A stretch of DNA of 56,084 nt, from the NCBI GenBank assembly GCA_035454885.1, contig DATIGE010000071.1, forward strand, positions 1 through 56,084. Reading direction: 5' to 3'. Below the pieces are notes generated by a model, which saw only the letters and a list, made by a program, of their open reading frames with translations, was not told the DNA's origin and made no database searches. This document shows positions 15,849-22,903 of the stretch, in pieces; within the stretch, counting starts at the first letter, position 1, and each line of letters starts with the position of its first letter. The DNA is from a bacterium. GTDB lineage: Bacteria > UBA10199 > JACPAL01 > GCA-016699445. A program made the translations under genes and the position numbers.

Positions 15849-17281
15849 CAGAGGCTCGCATTCTGGTGGCTGACGACGAGGAAAGTCTCCGGGTCGTGAT
15901 CCGCAATTCCCTCCGGCACAAGGGTTACGCGGTCGATTGCGCCGAGGACGGCAGGCAGGCGTCCAAAATGGTCGACCAACAGAAGTACGACGTCGTTCTC
16001 CTCGACATCCGGATGCCGGAGATCGACGGGTTCAAGTTGCTGGAGCGGATCCGGCAGATCGAGAACCCGCCTCCCGTCATCATGATGACGGCCCAGGACA
16101 CGATGAAGAACGCCATCGACGCGATGAAGAAAGGCGCGTTCGATTATCTCACCAAGCCCTTCGACATCGATGAACTCGACATCCTGGTGCAGAAGGCGTT
16201 GAAGGAGCGGGCCCTGGAGACGGAGGTGGAGCATCTCCGTCAGGAGGTGAAGGAGTTTCAAATGGGGCCCCACATGATCGTGGGGGAGAGCCGTCCGGTC
16301 CGGGAGCTTTACAAGATGATCGGCAAGCTGGCCGCGCGCGACGTGACCGTGCTGATCCAGGGCGAGTCCGGAACCGGCAAGGAGCTCATGGCGCGATCGA
16401 TCCACTACGAGAGCGACCGGGCTTCGCAGCCGTTCGTGGCCGTCAACGTCGCGGCCATTCCCAAGGAACTGCTCGAAAGCGAGCTGTTCGGCCACGTGCG
16501 CGGGGCCTTCACCGGGGCGAACGACGAACGGATCGGTTATTTTGAAAAGGCCGGCAAGGGGACGATCTTTCTCGATGAGATCGGGGAATTGCCCCTCAAT
16601 CTGCAGGCGAAGATCCTTCGCGTCCTCCAAGAGAGGGAGATTCAAAGGCTGGGCAGCTCCGAGCCGATGGCCGTGCATGCCCGCGTCATCGCGGCCACCA
16701 ACCAGAACCTCTCCAAGATGGTGAAGGAAAAAAAGTTCCGGGAGGACCTTTTTTACCGTTTGAACGTCGTGCCCCTGGAGATTCCGCCCCTCAGGGTGCG
16801 AAAGGACGATATCCCGCTCCTGGCGAATTACTTCGTCAAAAAATTCTGCGACGAGCTGGCCTCGCCCGCCAAGCAGATCGCTCCCGAAGTCATGAAGGTG
16901 CTCAAGGGCTACCCGTGGCCGGGGAACGTGCGGGAACTGGAGAACGTCGTGAAGCGGGCCATCGTCCTCTCTCCCGGCCCGACGATCGGTCCGGAGGTCG
17001 TGACGCCGTTCCTGGGCGATGCCCTCGGCAACGTCGACATGGACGAGATCGCGCTCGAGGACATCGTCCGCAAGAAACTTGCCTCTTTTCTCTCCAAGTG
17101 GGATGGCTACGACGTCGAGGATCTCTACGACGCGGTGATGAACCGGGTCGAGAGGCCGCTCCTGGAGCTCATCTTGGAGAGGACGCGCGGCAACCAGATC
17201 CGGGCCGCGAAGATGCTGGGCATCAACCGGAACACGCTTCACAAGAAGATGAAGGACCTGAAGATCGCGACGAAACCATGA
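15845..17281 (+). CDS. NtrC-family sigma-54-dependent response regulator
   Basis: 478 residues. Receiver domain with phospho-acceptor D54 (LLDIRMPEIDG); AAA+ domain with Walker A GESGTGKE, the sigma-54 contact loop GAFTGA (about 219-224), Walker B TIFLDEIGE, and the arginine-finger region; then a Fis-type helix-turn-helix (IRAAKMLGINRNTLHKKMKDL). It opens sigma-54 promoters when phosphorylated, and sites of that type are seen at 534 and 54126. Between the AAA+ and HTH parts lies a longer than usual, charged linker (about 390-440). It overlaps ntrB before it and the transporter after it by ATGA. Confidence 0.92.
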   Translation: MTEARILVADDEESLRVVIRNSLRHKGYAVDCAEDGRQASKMVDQQKYDVVLLDIRMPEIDGFKLLERIRQIENPPPVIMMTAQDTMKNAIDAMKKGAFDYLTKPFDIDELDILVQKALKERALETEVEHLRQEVKEFQMGPHMIVGESRPVRELYKMIGKLAARDVTVLIQGESGTGKELMARSIHYESDRASQPFVAVNVAAIPKELLESELFGHVRGAFTGANDERIGYFEKAGKGTIFLDEIGELPLNLQAKILRVLQEREIQRLGSSEPMAVHARVIAATNQNLSKMVKEKKFREDLFYRLNVVPLEIPPLRVRKDDIPLLANYFVKKFCDELASPAKQIAPEVMKVLKGYPWPGNVRELENVVKRAIVLSPGPTIGPEVVTPFLGDALGNVDMDEIALEDIVRKKLASFLSKWDGYDVEDLYDAVMNRVERPLLELILERTRGNQIRAAKMLGINRNTLHKKMKDLKIATKP

Positions 17282-18024
17282 ACTCCTTCTGGCCCGATCT
17301 CGGAGTTTATTCCGGCATGATCTCCACGTCCGTCGTGGCCGGCGGGATCGTGCCCGTCTTTCTTTCGTGGACGCGCAAGTACGTCCACTATCTCCTGGCC
17401 TTTTCGGCCGGACTCATGCTGGGCGCGACGCTCATCCATCTTTTTCCCGCGTCGGTGGGGCTCCTGGGCGAGAGCGCCTCGCTCTGGGTTCTGGCCGGAT
17501 TTCTCTTTCTCTACGTCTTCCAGAAATTCCTGACGGTCCATATCTGCGAGATGCTCGAGTGCGAGGTCCATAGCTTGGGCATATCCGCCACCATCGGCAT
17601 TTGCGCCCATTCCCTGACCGACGGTATCGCTCTGGGTTCGGGCCTTCTCGTCAGCGAGCTGGGCTTCGTCGTCTTTCTCACGATCTTCTTCCACAAGCTT
17701 CCCGAAGCCTTCGCCTTGACCACCGTGCTCCTTCACGAGCGCCACGCGAGGTCGCGGATCATCCTGCTCAACGTCGTCCTCATCCTGACGGTCCCTTTGG
17801 GCGCGGTCCTGGTGCGCTCCTTCGGGGCGGTGCATCCCGAGTTCATCGGAGCGGCGCTCGCCTTCTCCGCCGGGACCTTTCTCCACGTTTCTCTGTCCGA
17901 CTTGCTCCCCCACGTGCACGAACACGCGGAGCGCCAAGTTCCGATCGTCATCTCGTTCGTTCTGGGATTGGCGGCCATGTGGGCGGTGGAACTCTTCGTT
18001 CACCGGCACGGACATGCGTTCTAA
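17278..18024 (+). CDS. ZIP-family metal transporter
   Basis: 248 residues with seven or eight membrane helices. HSLTDGIALGSGL and FFHKLPEAFAL are the conserved TM4/TM5 metal-path motifs of ZIP transporters (HSxxDG and HKxPE), and HVSLSDLLPHVHEHAE is the third. It should import zinc, iron or another divalent metal across the inner membrane. The frame extends upstream inside ntrC, but the ATG at 17278 is coupled to the ntrC stop (ATGA) and gives the normal length. The C-terminus ends HRHGHAF. thiE starts within its last codons. Confidence 0.92.
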   Translation: MNSFWPDLGVYSGMISTSVVAGGIVPVFLSWTRKYVHYLLAFSAGLMLGATLIHLFPASVGLLGESASLWVLAGFLFLYVFQKFLTVHICEMLECEVHSLGISATIGICAHSLTDGIALGSGLLVSELGFVVFLTIFFHKLPEAFALTTVLLHERHARSRIILLNVVLILTVPLGAVLVRSFGAVHPEFIGAALAFSAGTFLHVSLSDLLPHVHEHAERQVPIVISFVLGLAAMWAVELFVHRHGHAF

Positions 18025-18658
18025 ACCCGCGGTCCGCGGCTTATACGCCATCGTCGACTCCACCGTGACCCCTGAGACTGATTTGTCCGTCTTGACCGAG
18101 GAATACCTTCGGGGCGGGGCCTCCGTCATCCAGCTTCGGGACAAACGGCGCCTTGAGTCCCCGGACCGCGAACGGATCTTCCGCGATACGGCAGGCCGCA
18201 TTCAGGATCTCAAGGCTCGTTTCGATTTTATCTGGATCGTGAACGACGATCTCGGGGTGGCCAAGGCGATCGGCGCCGACGGCGTCCACGTCGGCAGGGA
18301 CGACCCCTCCCCCGAGGAATGCCGGCGGATTCTGGGGCCGGACAAGATCATCGGGTATTCGTCGCATGGCCTGGAGGAGGCCGTGGGCGCCGAACGCCGC
18401 GGAGCCGACTATATCGCCTTCGGAGCGATCTTTTCCACGCCCACCAAGGGGCCCGGCCATCCCGTCCAGGGGCTGGAAAAGCTGAGGCAAGTCGTGAAAG
18501 CGGTCAAGATCCCCGTGGTGGCGATCGGGGGCATCAACCGCTCAAACATCAAGGATGTGCTTGCGACCGGCGTTCACTCTGTGGCTATGATCTCCGCATT
18601 GGCAAAAACGGGGGATCGCATCGAGGAGGCGAGATATTTTTCCGCGCTTTTTAAGTGA
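18014..18658 (+). CDS. thiE: Thiamine-phosphate synthase
   Basis: Joins HMP-diphosphate to thiazole phosphate to give thiamine phosphate. The 214-residue TIM-barrel protein shows GGASVIQLRDK, the WIVNDDLGVAKAIGADGVHVGRDD metal/pyrophosphate region, GYSSHGLEEA, and a C-terminal phosphate-binding VVAIGGI. The start overlaps the ZIP gene by 11 bases, and thiD follows with a GTGA overlap, so ntrB to thiD form one tightly packed operon. Confidence 0.92.
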   Translation: MRSKPAVRGLYAIVDSTVTPETDLSVLTEEYLRGGASVIQLRDKRRLESPDRERIFRDTAGRIQDLKARFDFIWIVNDDLGVAKAIGADGVHVGRDDPSPEECRRILGPDKIIGYSSHGLEEAVGAERRGADYIAFGAIFSTPTKGPGHPVQGLEKLRQVVKAVKIPVVAIGGINRSNIKDVLATGVHSVAMISALAKTGDRIEEARYFSALFK

Positions 18659-19419
18659 AAACCGTCCTTACAATCGCGGGTTCTGACCCTTCCGGCGGAG
18701 CCGGCATTCAGGTCGACCTCATGGCGTTCCACTCCCTGGGGGTGCACGGCGTGACGGCCATCACCGCGGTCACCTCCCAGAACGAAAAGCGCTTTTTCTC
18801 TCTCAATCCCGTCTCCTCCCGCCTTCTGCGCGAACAAATTCAGGCGATCACCGCCGTCCACCGTGTCGACGCCATCAAGATCGGCATGCTCGGCACCGAG
18901 GACAACGTCTTCGCCATCTACCGTTTCCTCGACCAGATGAAGGGCGAGTACAAGGACAAGGACAAGATTCCCAAGGTCGTCTTGGATCCCGTCTTCAAAT
19001 CGTCGACCGGGGCCCTTCTCATCGACCCCAAGGGCATGGCCATCCTGACGCAGTTCCTGGTTCCGCTCGTCACTCTCGTCACTCCCAATCTGGATGAGGC
19101 CGAGATCATGGCCAAGATGAAGGTGAAGAACGTCGAGGACATGCGCGAGGCCGCCCTCCATATCCACACGGTGTGCAAAGGTGTGAAAGCGGTGCTCGTC
19201 AAAGGCGGACATTTGAAGGAGGACCCGGTGGACGTCCTCTATGACGGCAAGGATTGGACGATCTTCCCGTCGCGCAAGAAGTTCGTCCGCGGCGCTCACG
19301 GGACCGGCTGCGCCCTCTCCGCCGCCATCGCCGCGCACCTGGCTCGCGGATATTCCCTCGAAAAGGCGATCGAGCGTTCGAAGGAGTTCGTTTCCGACTA
19401 CATCCGGGCGAGGGTTTGA
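18655..19419 (+). CDS. thiD: Hydroxymethylpyrimidine (phosphate) kinase
   Basis: Phosphorylates HMP and HMP-phosphate to feed ThiE. The 254-residue protein has the ribokinase-fold motifs: TIAGSDPSGGAGIQVDL at the N-terminus, KIGMLGT, VLDPVFKSSTG, TPNLDEAE, LVKGGHL and the anion-hole/base motif GAHGTGCALSAAIAAHLA. The start is GTG, overlapping the thiE stop. It is followed by the convergent PabC-like gene, overlapping by 22 bases. Confidence 0.93.
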   Translation: MKTVLTIAGSDPSGGAGIQVDLMAFHSLGVHGVTAITAVTSQNEKRFFSLNPVSSRLLREQIQAITAVHRVDAIKIGMLGTEDNVFAIYRFLDQMKGEYKDKDKIPKVVLDPVFKSSTGALLIDPKGMAILTQFLVPLVTLVTPNLDEAEIMAKMKVKNVEDMREAALHIHTVCKGVKAVLVKGGHLKEDPVDVLYDGKDWTIFPSRKKFVRGAHGTGCALSAAIAAHLARGYSLEKAIERSKEFVSDYIRARV

Positions 19420-20237
19420 AACGCGCCCAGCAGTCTCCGCGTTACGGGACCCGGCGCGCCCACGCCGATCTTCTTTCCCTCCACCCATCCCACCGGCATG
19501 ACATCCTTGAGCGTGCTGGTGAGAAACGCCTCGTGGGCGCCGAAGAGGTCCTTCGGGCGGAGCGAACGTTCCCTCACCGGGATCTTCAGCTTCTTGGCCA
19601 GCTCCATCACGACTTTCCGCCGGGTTCCGGCGAGGAGCCCGTCGATGAGCGGAGGCGTGAACAAGACGCCGTTCTTGACGATGAAGACGTTGCTCGAGGC
19701 CGCCTCGGTCACCAGGCCCGATTCGCTGAGGAGCAGCGCTTCGTCGGCGCCCCGTCGCGCGGCCTCGCGTCTGGGGATCATCCGGCTCAAGTAACTGGTC
19801 GTCTTGATCGGAGCGAGGGACTTCGAGTCGGCGAGGAACGAGCGGGCGAAGACGACCCTCGCGCCCTCCCGGTAGCAGCGGGCGGGATACGGCTTAAAAG
19901 GTTTTGCCGTGATGACGACGCGCGGCTTTCCCTCGGAGGTCTCCGAGAGCATGACGCGGACGGTTGCGTCCTTCAGGCGGTTTCGGCGAAGGAGGCCTGC
20001 GATCGCGCCCAAGAAGCGTCGCGGGGAAAGGGGCATCTTGAGGCCGATCCGCCGGGCGTTTTTCCGGAGCCGCGCGTCATGGAGGGGGAAAAAGAGGACC
20101 CGGCCTCCGGCCGCCCGGAGCGTCTCGAAAAGCCCGATACCATAGAGATAGGACGAGTCCGAGACGGGCACGGAAGCGCGCCTTTCCGGGATCATTTTAC
20201 CGCCGATCCAGACCGCTAAAGCCCTTCTGGAGCGCAT
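19398..20237 (-). CDS. pabC: Class IV aminotransferase-fold enzyme, probably aminodeoxychorismate lyase
   Basis: 279 residues of fold-type IV PLP enzyme. The catalytic lysine is in LAPIKTTSYL; LVTEAASSNVF and IDGLLAGTRRKV bind the cofactor phosphate; SSYLYGIGLFETLRA is the N-terminal signature. The family also includes branched-chain and D-amino acid aminotransferases. The nearby pabB makes aminodeoxychorismate lyase (p-aminobenzoate release, folate synthesis) the best guess. The start is uncertain: ATG at 20237 is chosen, while an upstream ATG at 20270 and an internal one are possible. Confidence 0.75.
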   Translation of the reverse strand: MRSRRALAVWIGGKMIPERRASVPVSDSSYLYGIGLFETLRAAGGRVLFFPLHDARLRKNARRIGLKMPLSPRRFLGAIAGLLRRNRLKDATVRVMLSETSEGKPRVVITAKPFKPYPARCYREGARVVFARSFLADSKSLAPIKTTSYLSRMIPRREAARRGADEALLLSESGLVTEAASSNVFIVKNGVLFTPPLIDGLLAGTRRKVVMELAKKLKIPVRERSLRPKDLFGAHEAFLTSTLKDVMPVGWVEGKKIGVGAPGPVTRRLLGAFQTLARM

Positions 20238-20287
20238 TAGCTGTCGACTCCCTGCGTCATATCGCCTCATTTTTCATGAAATACCCC

Positions 20288-20313
20288 GCATCTTTTTGAG
20301 ACAACCTACCGAT
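20288..20313 (+). promoter_or_regulatory. Shared ECF-like promoter, site I (gene 20334)
   Basis: GCATC at 20288-20292 followed after 17 bases by CGAT at 20310-20313. The -35 is one base off GCAAC, but the TTTTT after it fits the set. The start codon is 24 bases past the C of CGAT, with GGAGGG just upstream. Confidence 0.45.
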
Positions 20314-20333
20314 AATATAAGTGGAGGGACAGT

Positions 20334-20654
20334 ATGATTAGCACCCTTTTTCTGGTCATAGCCCTGTTTCCGGTCATGATCGGCCTGGGCTACATCCTGA
20401 CGCCGCGCAAGATGAAGAAGATACAGGCCTGGTTCCGCAAGAGGCTGGAAAAGGTGGAAGTCCGCTTCTACAAAGCCCATCGCAAGGTCGGTTTGGGATT
20501 CTTGGGCCTCGGTTGCCTCATGCTCTTTACCTACTTCCAGCCGATCTGGATCTACAACATGTTCGTCGCCGCCCGCATCGTCATGGGCGTCTTTTTCCCG
20601 GAGGCGTTCCAGGAGTTTCAGCCGGTCCAGGCCATCCCCATGGTGTGCATCTAG
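20334..20654 (+). CDS. Small membrane protein, unknown
   Basis: 106 residues. The first 22 residues form a membrane helix (LFLVIALFPVMIGLGYIL), followed by a highly basic stretch (PRKMKKIQAWFRKRLEKV) and a second hydrophobic region near 50-65 with a third near 70-85. No family recognised. GGAGGG lies eight bases before the ATG. Promoter site I lies upstream. It sits alone on the + strand between pabC and pabB, touching the end of pabB by four bases. Confidence 0.7.
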   Translation: MISTLFLVIALFPVMIGLGYILTPRKMKKIQAWFRKRLEKVEVRFYKAHRKVGLGFLGLGCLMLFTYFQPIWIYNMFVAARIVMGVFFPEAFQEFQPVQAIPMVCI

Positions 20655-21937
20655 GCGTTTAACGCCCCGACCATCCCCTTGGCCTTCACCAACGTTTCCT
20701 TGTATTCCGACTCCGGATCAGAATCGGCCACGATCCCGCCTCCGGACCAGAAGTGCGCTCGACCTTCTTTGACGACCATCGTCCTGATCGCCACGTTGAA
20801 CTGGGCCTTGCCGTTCAGGCTCACGTAACCGATCGCCCCGCAATAGACCTCGCGGGCATGGGGCTCAAGCTCCCGGATCACCTGCATGGCACGGACCTTC
20901 GGCGCCCCGGTGACCGAGCCGCCTGGGAATGTCGCTTTCAAGAGGTCGAGGATGTCCCGGCCGACCTCCAATTCCCCTTCGATCGTCGAAACCAGATGAT
21001 GGACCTGGGGATAGGTCTCGACCGTCCTTAAGTCCCGCACGCGAACGCTGCCCGTCCGGCAGACGCGGCCCAGGTCGTTCCTCTCCAGGTCGGTGATCAT
21101 CAAGAGCTCCGCACGATCCTTGGGACTCGACAGGAGTTCTTCCTTCAGCGCGGCGTCTTCGTCGCCGTCGTTTCCGCGCGGCCGGGTGCCTTTGATCGGA
21201 CGGGTCACGATCTTTGAGCCCGCCAGCTCCAGGAAACATTCCGGAGACGAGGAGAGGATCTGGGCACCGCCCAGATTCAAAAAAGCCGCATAAGGAGAAG
21301 GGCTGACGGAGCGCAGGCGTTCATAGATGACGGCCGGGGGATGGGAGACGGGGGCGGTGAACTTCTGGGAGAGGTTGACCTGGTAACAGTCGCCCGCCGC
21401 GATGTACTCGCGGATCTTGCGGACCGCCGCCAGATATTCGTTCCGAGTGAAGTTGCTCTCAAGTGCGCCAGCGGGGAGGGGGGTGACTCGCAGCCCGGAG
21501 GGCGGGGGGCCGCCCGTGGACCTCTTCGCAGGACGCTCAGGCGGTCCCCGGTCGACCCCCCGCCCTCCGGGCCTCCATTGCAACCAACGACCTTCGTTCC
21601 GGACGTGATCGAACAGGTAAAACCGATCATAAAACGCGAGCGTCGCCTTGGGTATCAGCGCTGGTTCCCTGGGGGCAACCTTTCCAATGGTCTCGGGATA
21701 AAGCTCGTAACCCAAGTATCCGATCCATCCGCCGGCGAACGGGAGGTCCGGCGCGTCGACCGCGGGCGTCTCTCGCAGCCGTCCCCGGAGGTCATCGAGG
21801 AAGGAGACGCCGTCCTTGGGCTCCAGGACGTAAAGCGGGTCGGAGGCGGCGATCGAATAACGCCCGCCCAGGGAGGACTCCAGAAGCGCGAAATGCGGCC
21901 GTTCGAATTCATGGATTTCAGTCATCAGGTGTGGCAT
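20651..21937 (-). CDS. pabB: Aminodeoxychorismate synthase component I
   Basis: Aminates chorismate to 4-amino-4-deoxychorismate for folate. Of 428 residues, the C-terminal chorismate-binding domain shows SSSPECFL, the PabB-type lysine motif PIKGTRPRG (TrpE has Ala there), ERNDLGRVC, GGSVTGAPKVRAM, and CGAIGY. The linker between the N- and C-terminal parts is an odd Gly/Pro/Arg-rich stretch (about residues 122-148) encoded by a long palindrome at 21494-21571. Start at 21937, or ATG at 21925 four codons in. The lactonase-like gene starts 13 bases away on the other strand, so the two share a very short promoter region. Confidence 0.92.
   Translation of the reverse strand: MPHLMTEIHEFERPHFALLESSLGGRYSIAASDPLYVLEPKDGVSFLDDLRGRLRETPAVDAPDLPFAGGWIGYLGYELYPETIGKVAPREPALIPKATLAFYDRFYLFDHVRNEGRWLQWRPGGRGVDRGPPERPAKRSTGGPPPSGLRVTPLPAGALESNFTRNEYLAAVRKIREYIAAGDCYQVNLSQKFTAPVSHPPAVIYERLRSVSPSPYAAFLNLGGAQILSSSPECFLELAGSKIVTRPIKGTRPRGNDGDEDAALKEELLSSPKDRAELLMITDLERNDLGRVCRTGSVRVRDLRTVETYPQVHHLVSTIEGELEVGRDILDLLKATFPGGSVTGAPKVRAMQVIRELEPHAREVYCGAIGYVSLNGKAQFNVAIRTMVVKEGRAHFWSGGGIVADSDPESEYKETLVKAKGMVGALNA
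21494..21571. repeat. 78-bp palindromic element in frame in pabB
   Basis: CCCGGAGGGCGGGGGG at 21494-21509 and CCCCCCGCCCTCCGGG at 21556-21571 are perfect 16-base inverted repeats around a 46-base centre. The centre holds further GC-rich short repeats. The element is translated as a low-complexity linker in pabB. Its arms share GGAGGGCGGGG with the terminator stem at 604-614. Confidence 0.75.
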
Positions 21938-21949
21938 CCCATCACGCGC

Positions 21950-22828
21950 ATGCTCCGTAAATCAAGGCTCGCGCTTTTCTTCGCACTGGCCGTCGGGCTG
22001 AGGGCCTCCGTCCTCTTTGCAAGCGACGGCGTCACGATCGCCCCCAAGACGACCGGTTGGTTCCGGACCGACTTCAAGTACATGGTCGAGGGCGGCGCAC
22101 CGGAAAAAATCAGGATCCCCATTCCCTTTTACGTCATCCGACATCCCCGGGGCATCGTCCTCTTCGACAGCGGGCTCGGGGTTTCGTTTCTGGAGCAGTC
22201 CGATGCCTGGTGGCCCCATCGTCTCGTGAACCATTTTTTTCCGGCGGAGTTTCAACCGAAGGACGCGGCGGTCGAGCAATTGAAGGCGGAGGGGATCGCC
22301 CCGGAGGACGTGACGTACGTCGTCGTGTCCCACCTTCATTACGATCATGCCGGAGGACTCTTGGATTTTCCGAAGGCGACGATCGTCGTCTCCCGGGCGG
22401 AGTGGGAGCATGCGAATGTCGGACGCTGGAAGGCCCGGTTTCGAGGGGTCATGTCGGAACAATTGTCGGGACTCTCCGGCCGCGTGCAAGCCGTCGACTA
22501 CGGTGATGGCGATCGCTTCGACCTCTTCGGCGACGGAGCTCTCATCCTCCTCTCGACCCCGGGCCATACGCCGGGTCATCAATCGCTCCTTGTCATGACC
22601 GGCTCGGGAAGAAAGGTCCTGCTCACCGGCGACGCGGTCTGGGTCAGGGAGAACTATCAGAGACCGGCCCCGAAGTCCTTTTTCATCCGGCATTTGGAGG
22701 AAGACGCCGGGCCGGCCTGGGCCTCCACGCTCAAGATCCGCGAATTCGCCGAAAAGAATCCGGACGCCTTGATCATTCCCGGCCACGACCCTTCTGTTTG
22801 GAAGGAATTGCCCTCCGAAATCCGCTAG
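21950..22828 (+). CDS. Exported metallo-beta-lactamase-fold protein, lactonase-like
   Basis: 292 residues. The N-terminus (MLRKSRLALFFALAVGLRAS) is a signal peptide. Zinc ligands of the fold are in VVVSHLHYDHAGGL (HxHxDH), GHTPGHQSLL, LLTGDAV and IPGHDP. The layout, with a second His in GHTPGH and Asp in TGDAV, is like the AHL-lactonase (AiiA) group, so quorum-signal lactone cleavage outside the cytoplasm is possible but not shown. The frame is open further upstream, but that part lies inside pabB on the other strand; the ATG at 21950 gives the signal peptide. No clear ribosome-binding site. Confidence 0.85.
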   Translation: MLRKSRLALFFALAVGLRASVLFASDGVTIAPKTTGWFRTDFKYMVEGGAPEKIRIPIPFYVIRHPRGIVLFDSGLGVSFLEQSDAWWPHRLVNHFFPAEFQPKDAAVEQLKAEGIAPEDVTYVVVSHLHYDHAGGLLDFPKATIVVSRAEWEHANVGRWKARFRGVMSEQLSGLSGRVQAVDYGDGDRFDLFGDGALILLSTPGHTPGHQSLLVMTGSGRKVLLTGDAVWVRENYQRPAPKSFFIRHLEEDAGPAWASTLKIREFAEKNPDALIIPGHDPSVWKELPSEIR

Positions 22829-22866
22829 CCTCCCCCGGGAAGACGCGCCGCGTCACAAGACAAAAC

Positions 22867-22891
22867 GAAACCTTTTTGAACACAAGGCGAT
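22867..22891 (+). promoter_or_regulatory. Shared ECF-like promoter, site H (PLP enzyme)
   Basis: GAAAC at 22867-22871, 16 bases, CGAT at 22888-22891. The GTG start is 16 bases past the C of CGAT, too close for a leader with ribosome-binding site. Site K at 55126 has the same GAAAC variant. Confidence 0.6.
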
Positions 22892-22903
22892 GACCGCGCC
22901 ATC

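Noticed and set aside
16915-17277. N-terminal extension of the ZIP transporter
   Set aside because: It lies wholly inside ntrC in another frame and has Arg/Gly-rich composition; the coupled ATG at 17278 gives a normal transporter.
21341-21949. N-terminal extension of the lactonase-like protein
   Set aside because: It is antisense to pabB; the ATG at 21950 starts a signal peptide.
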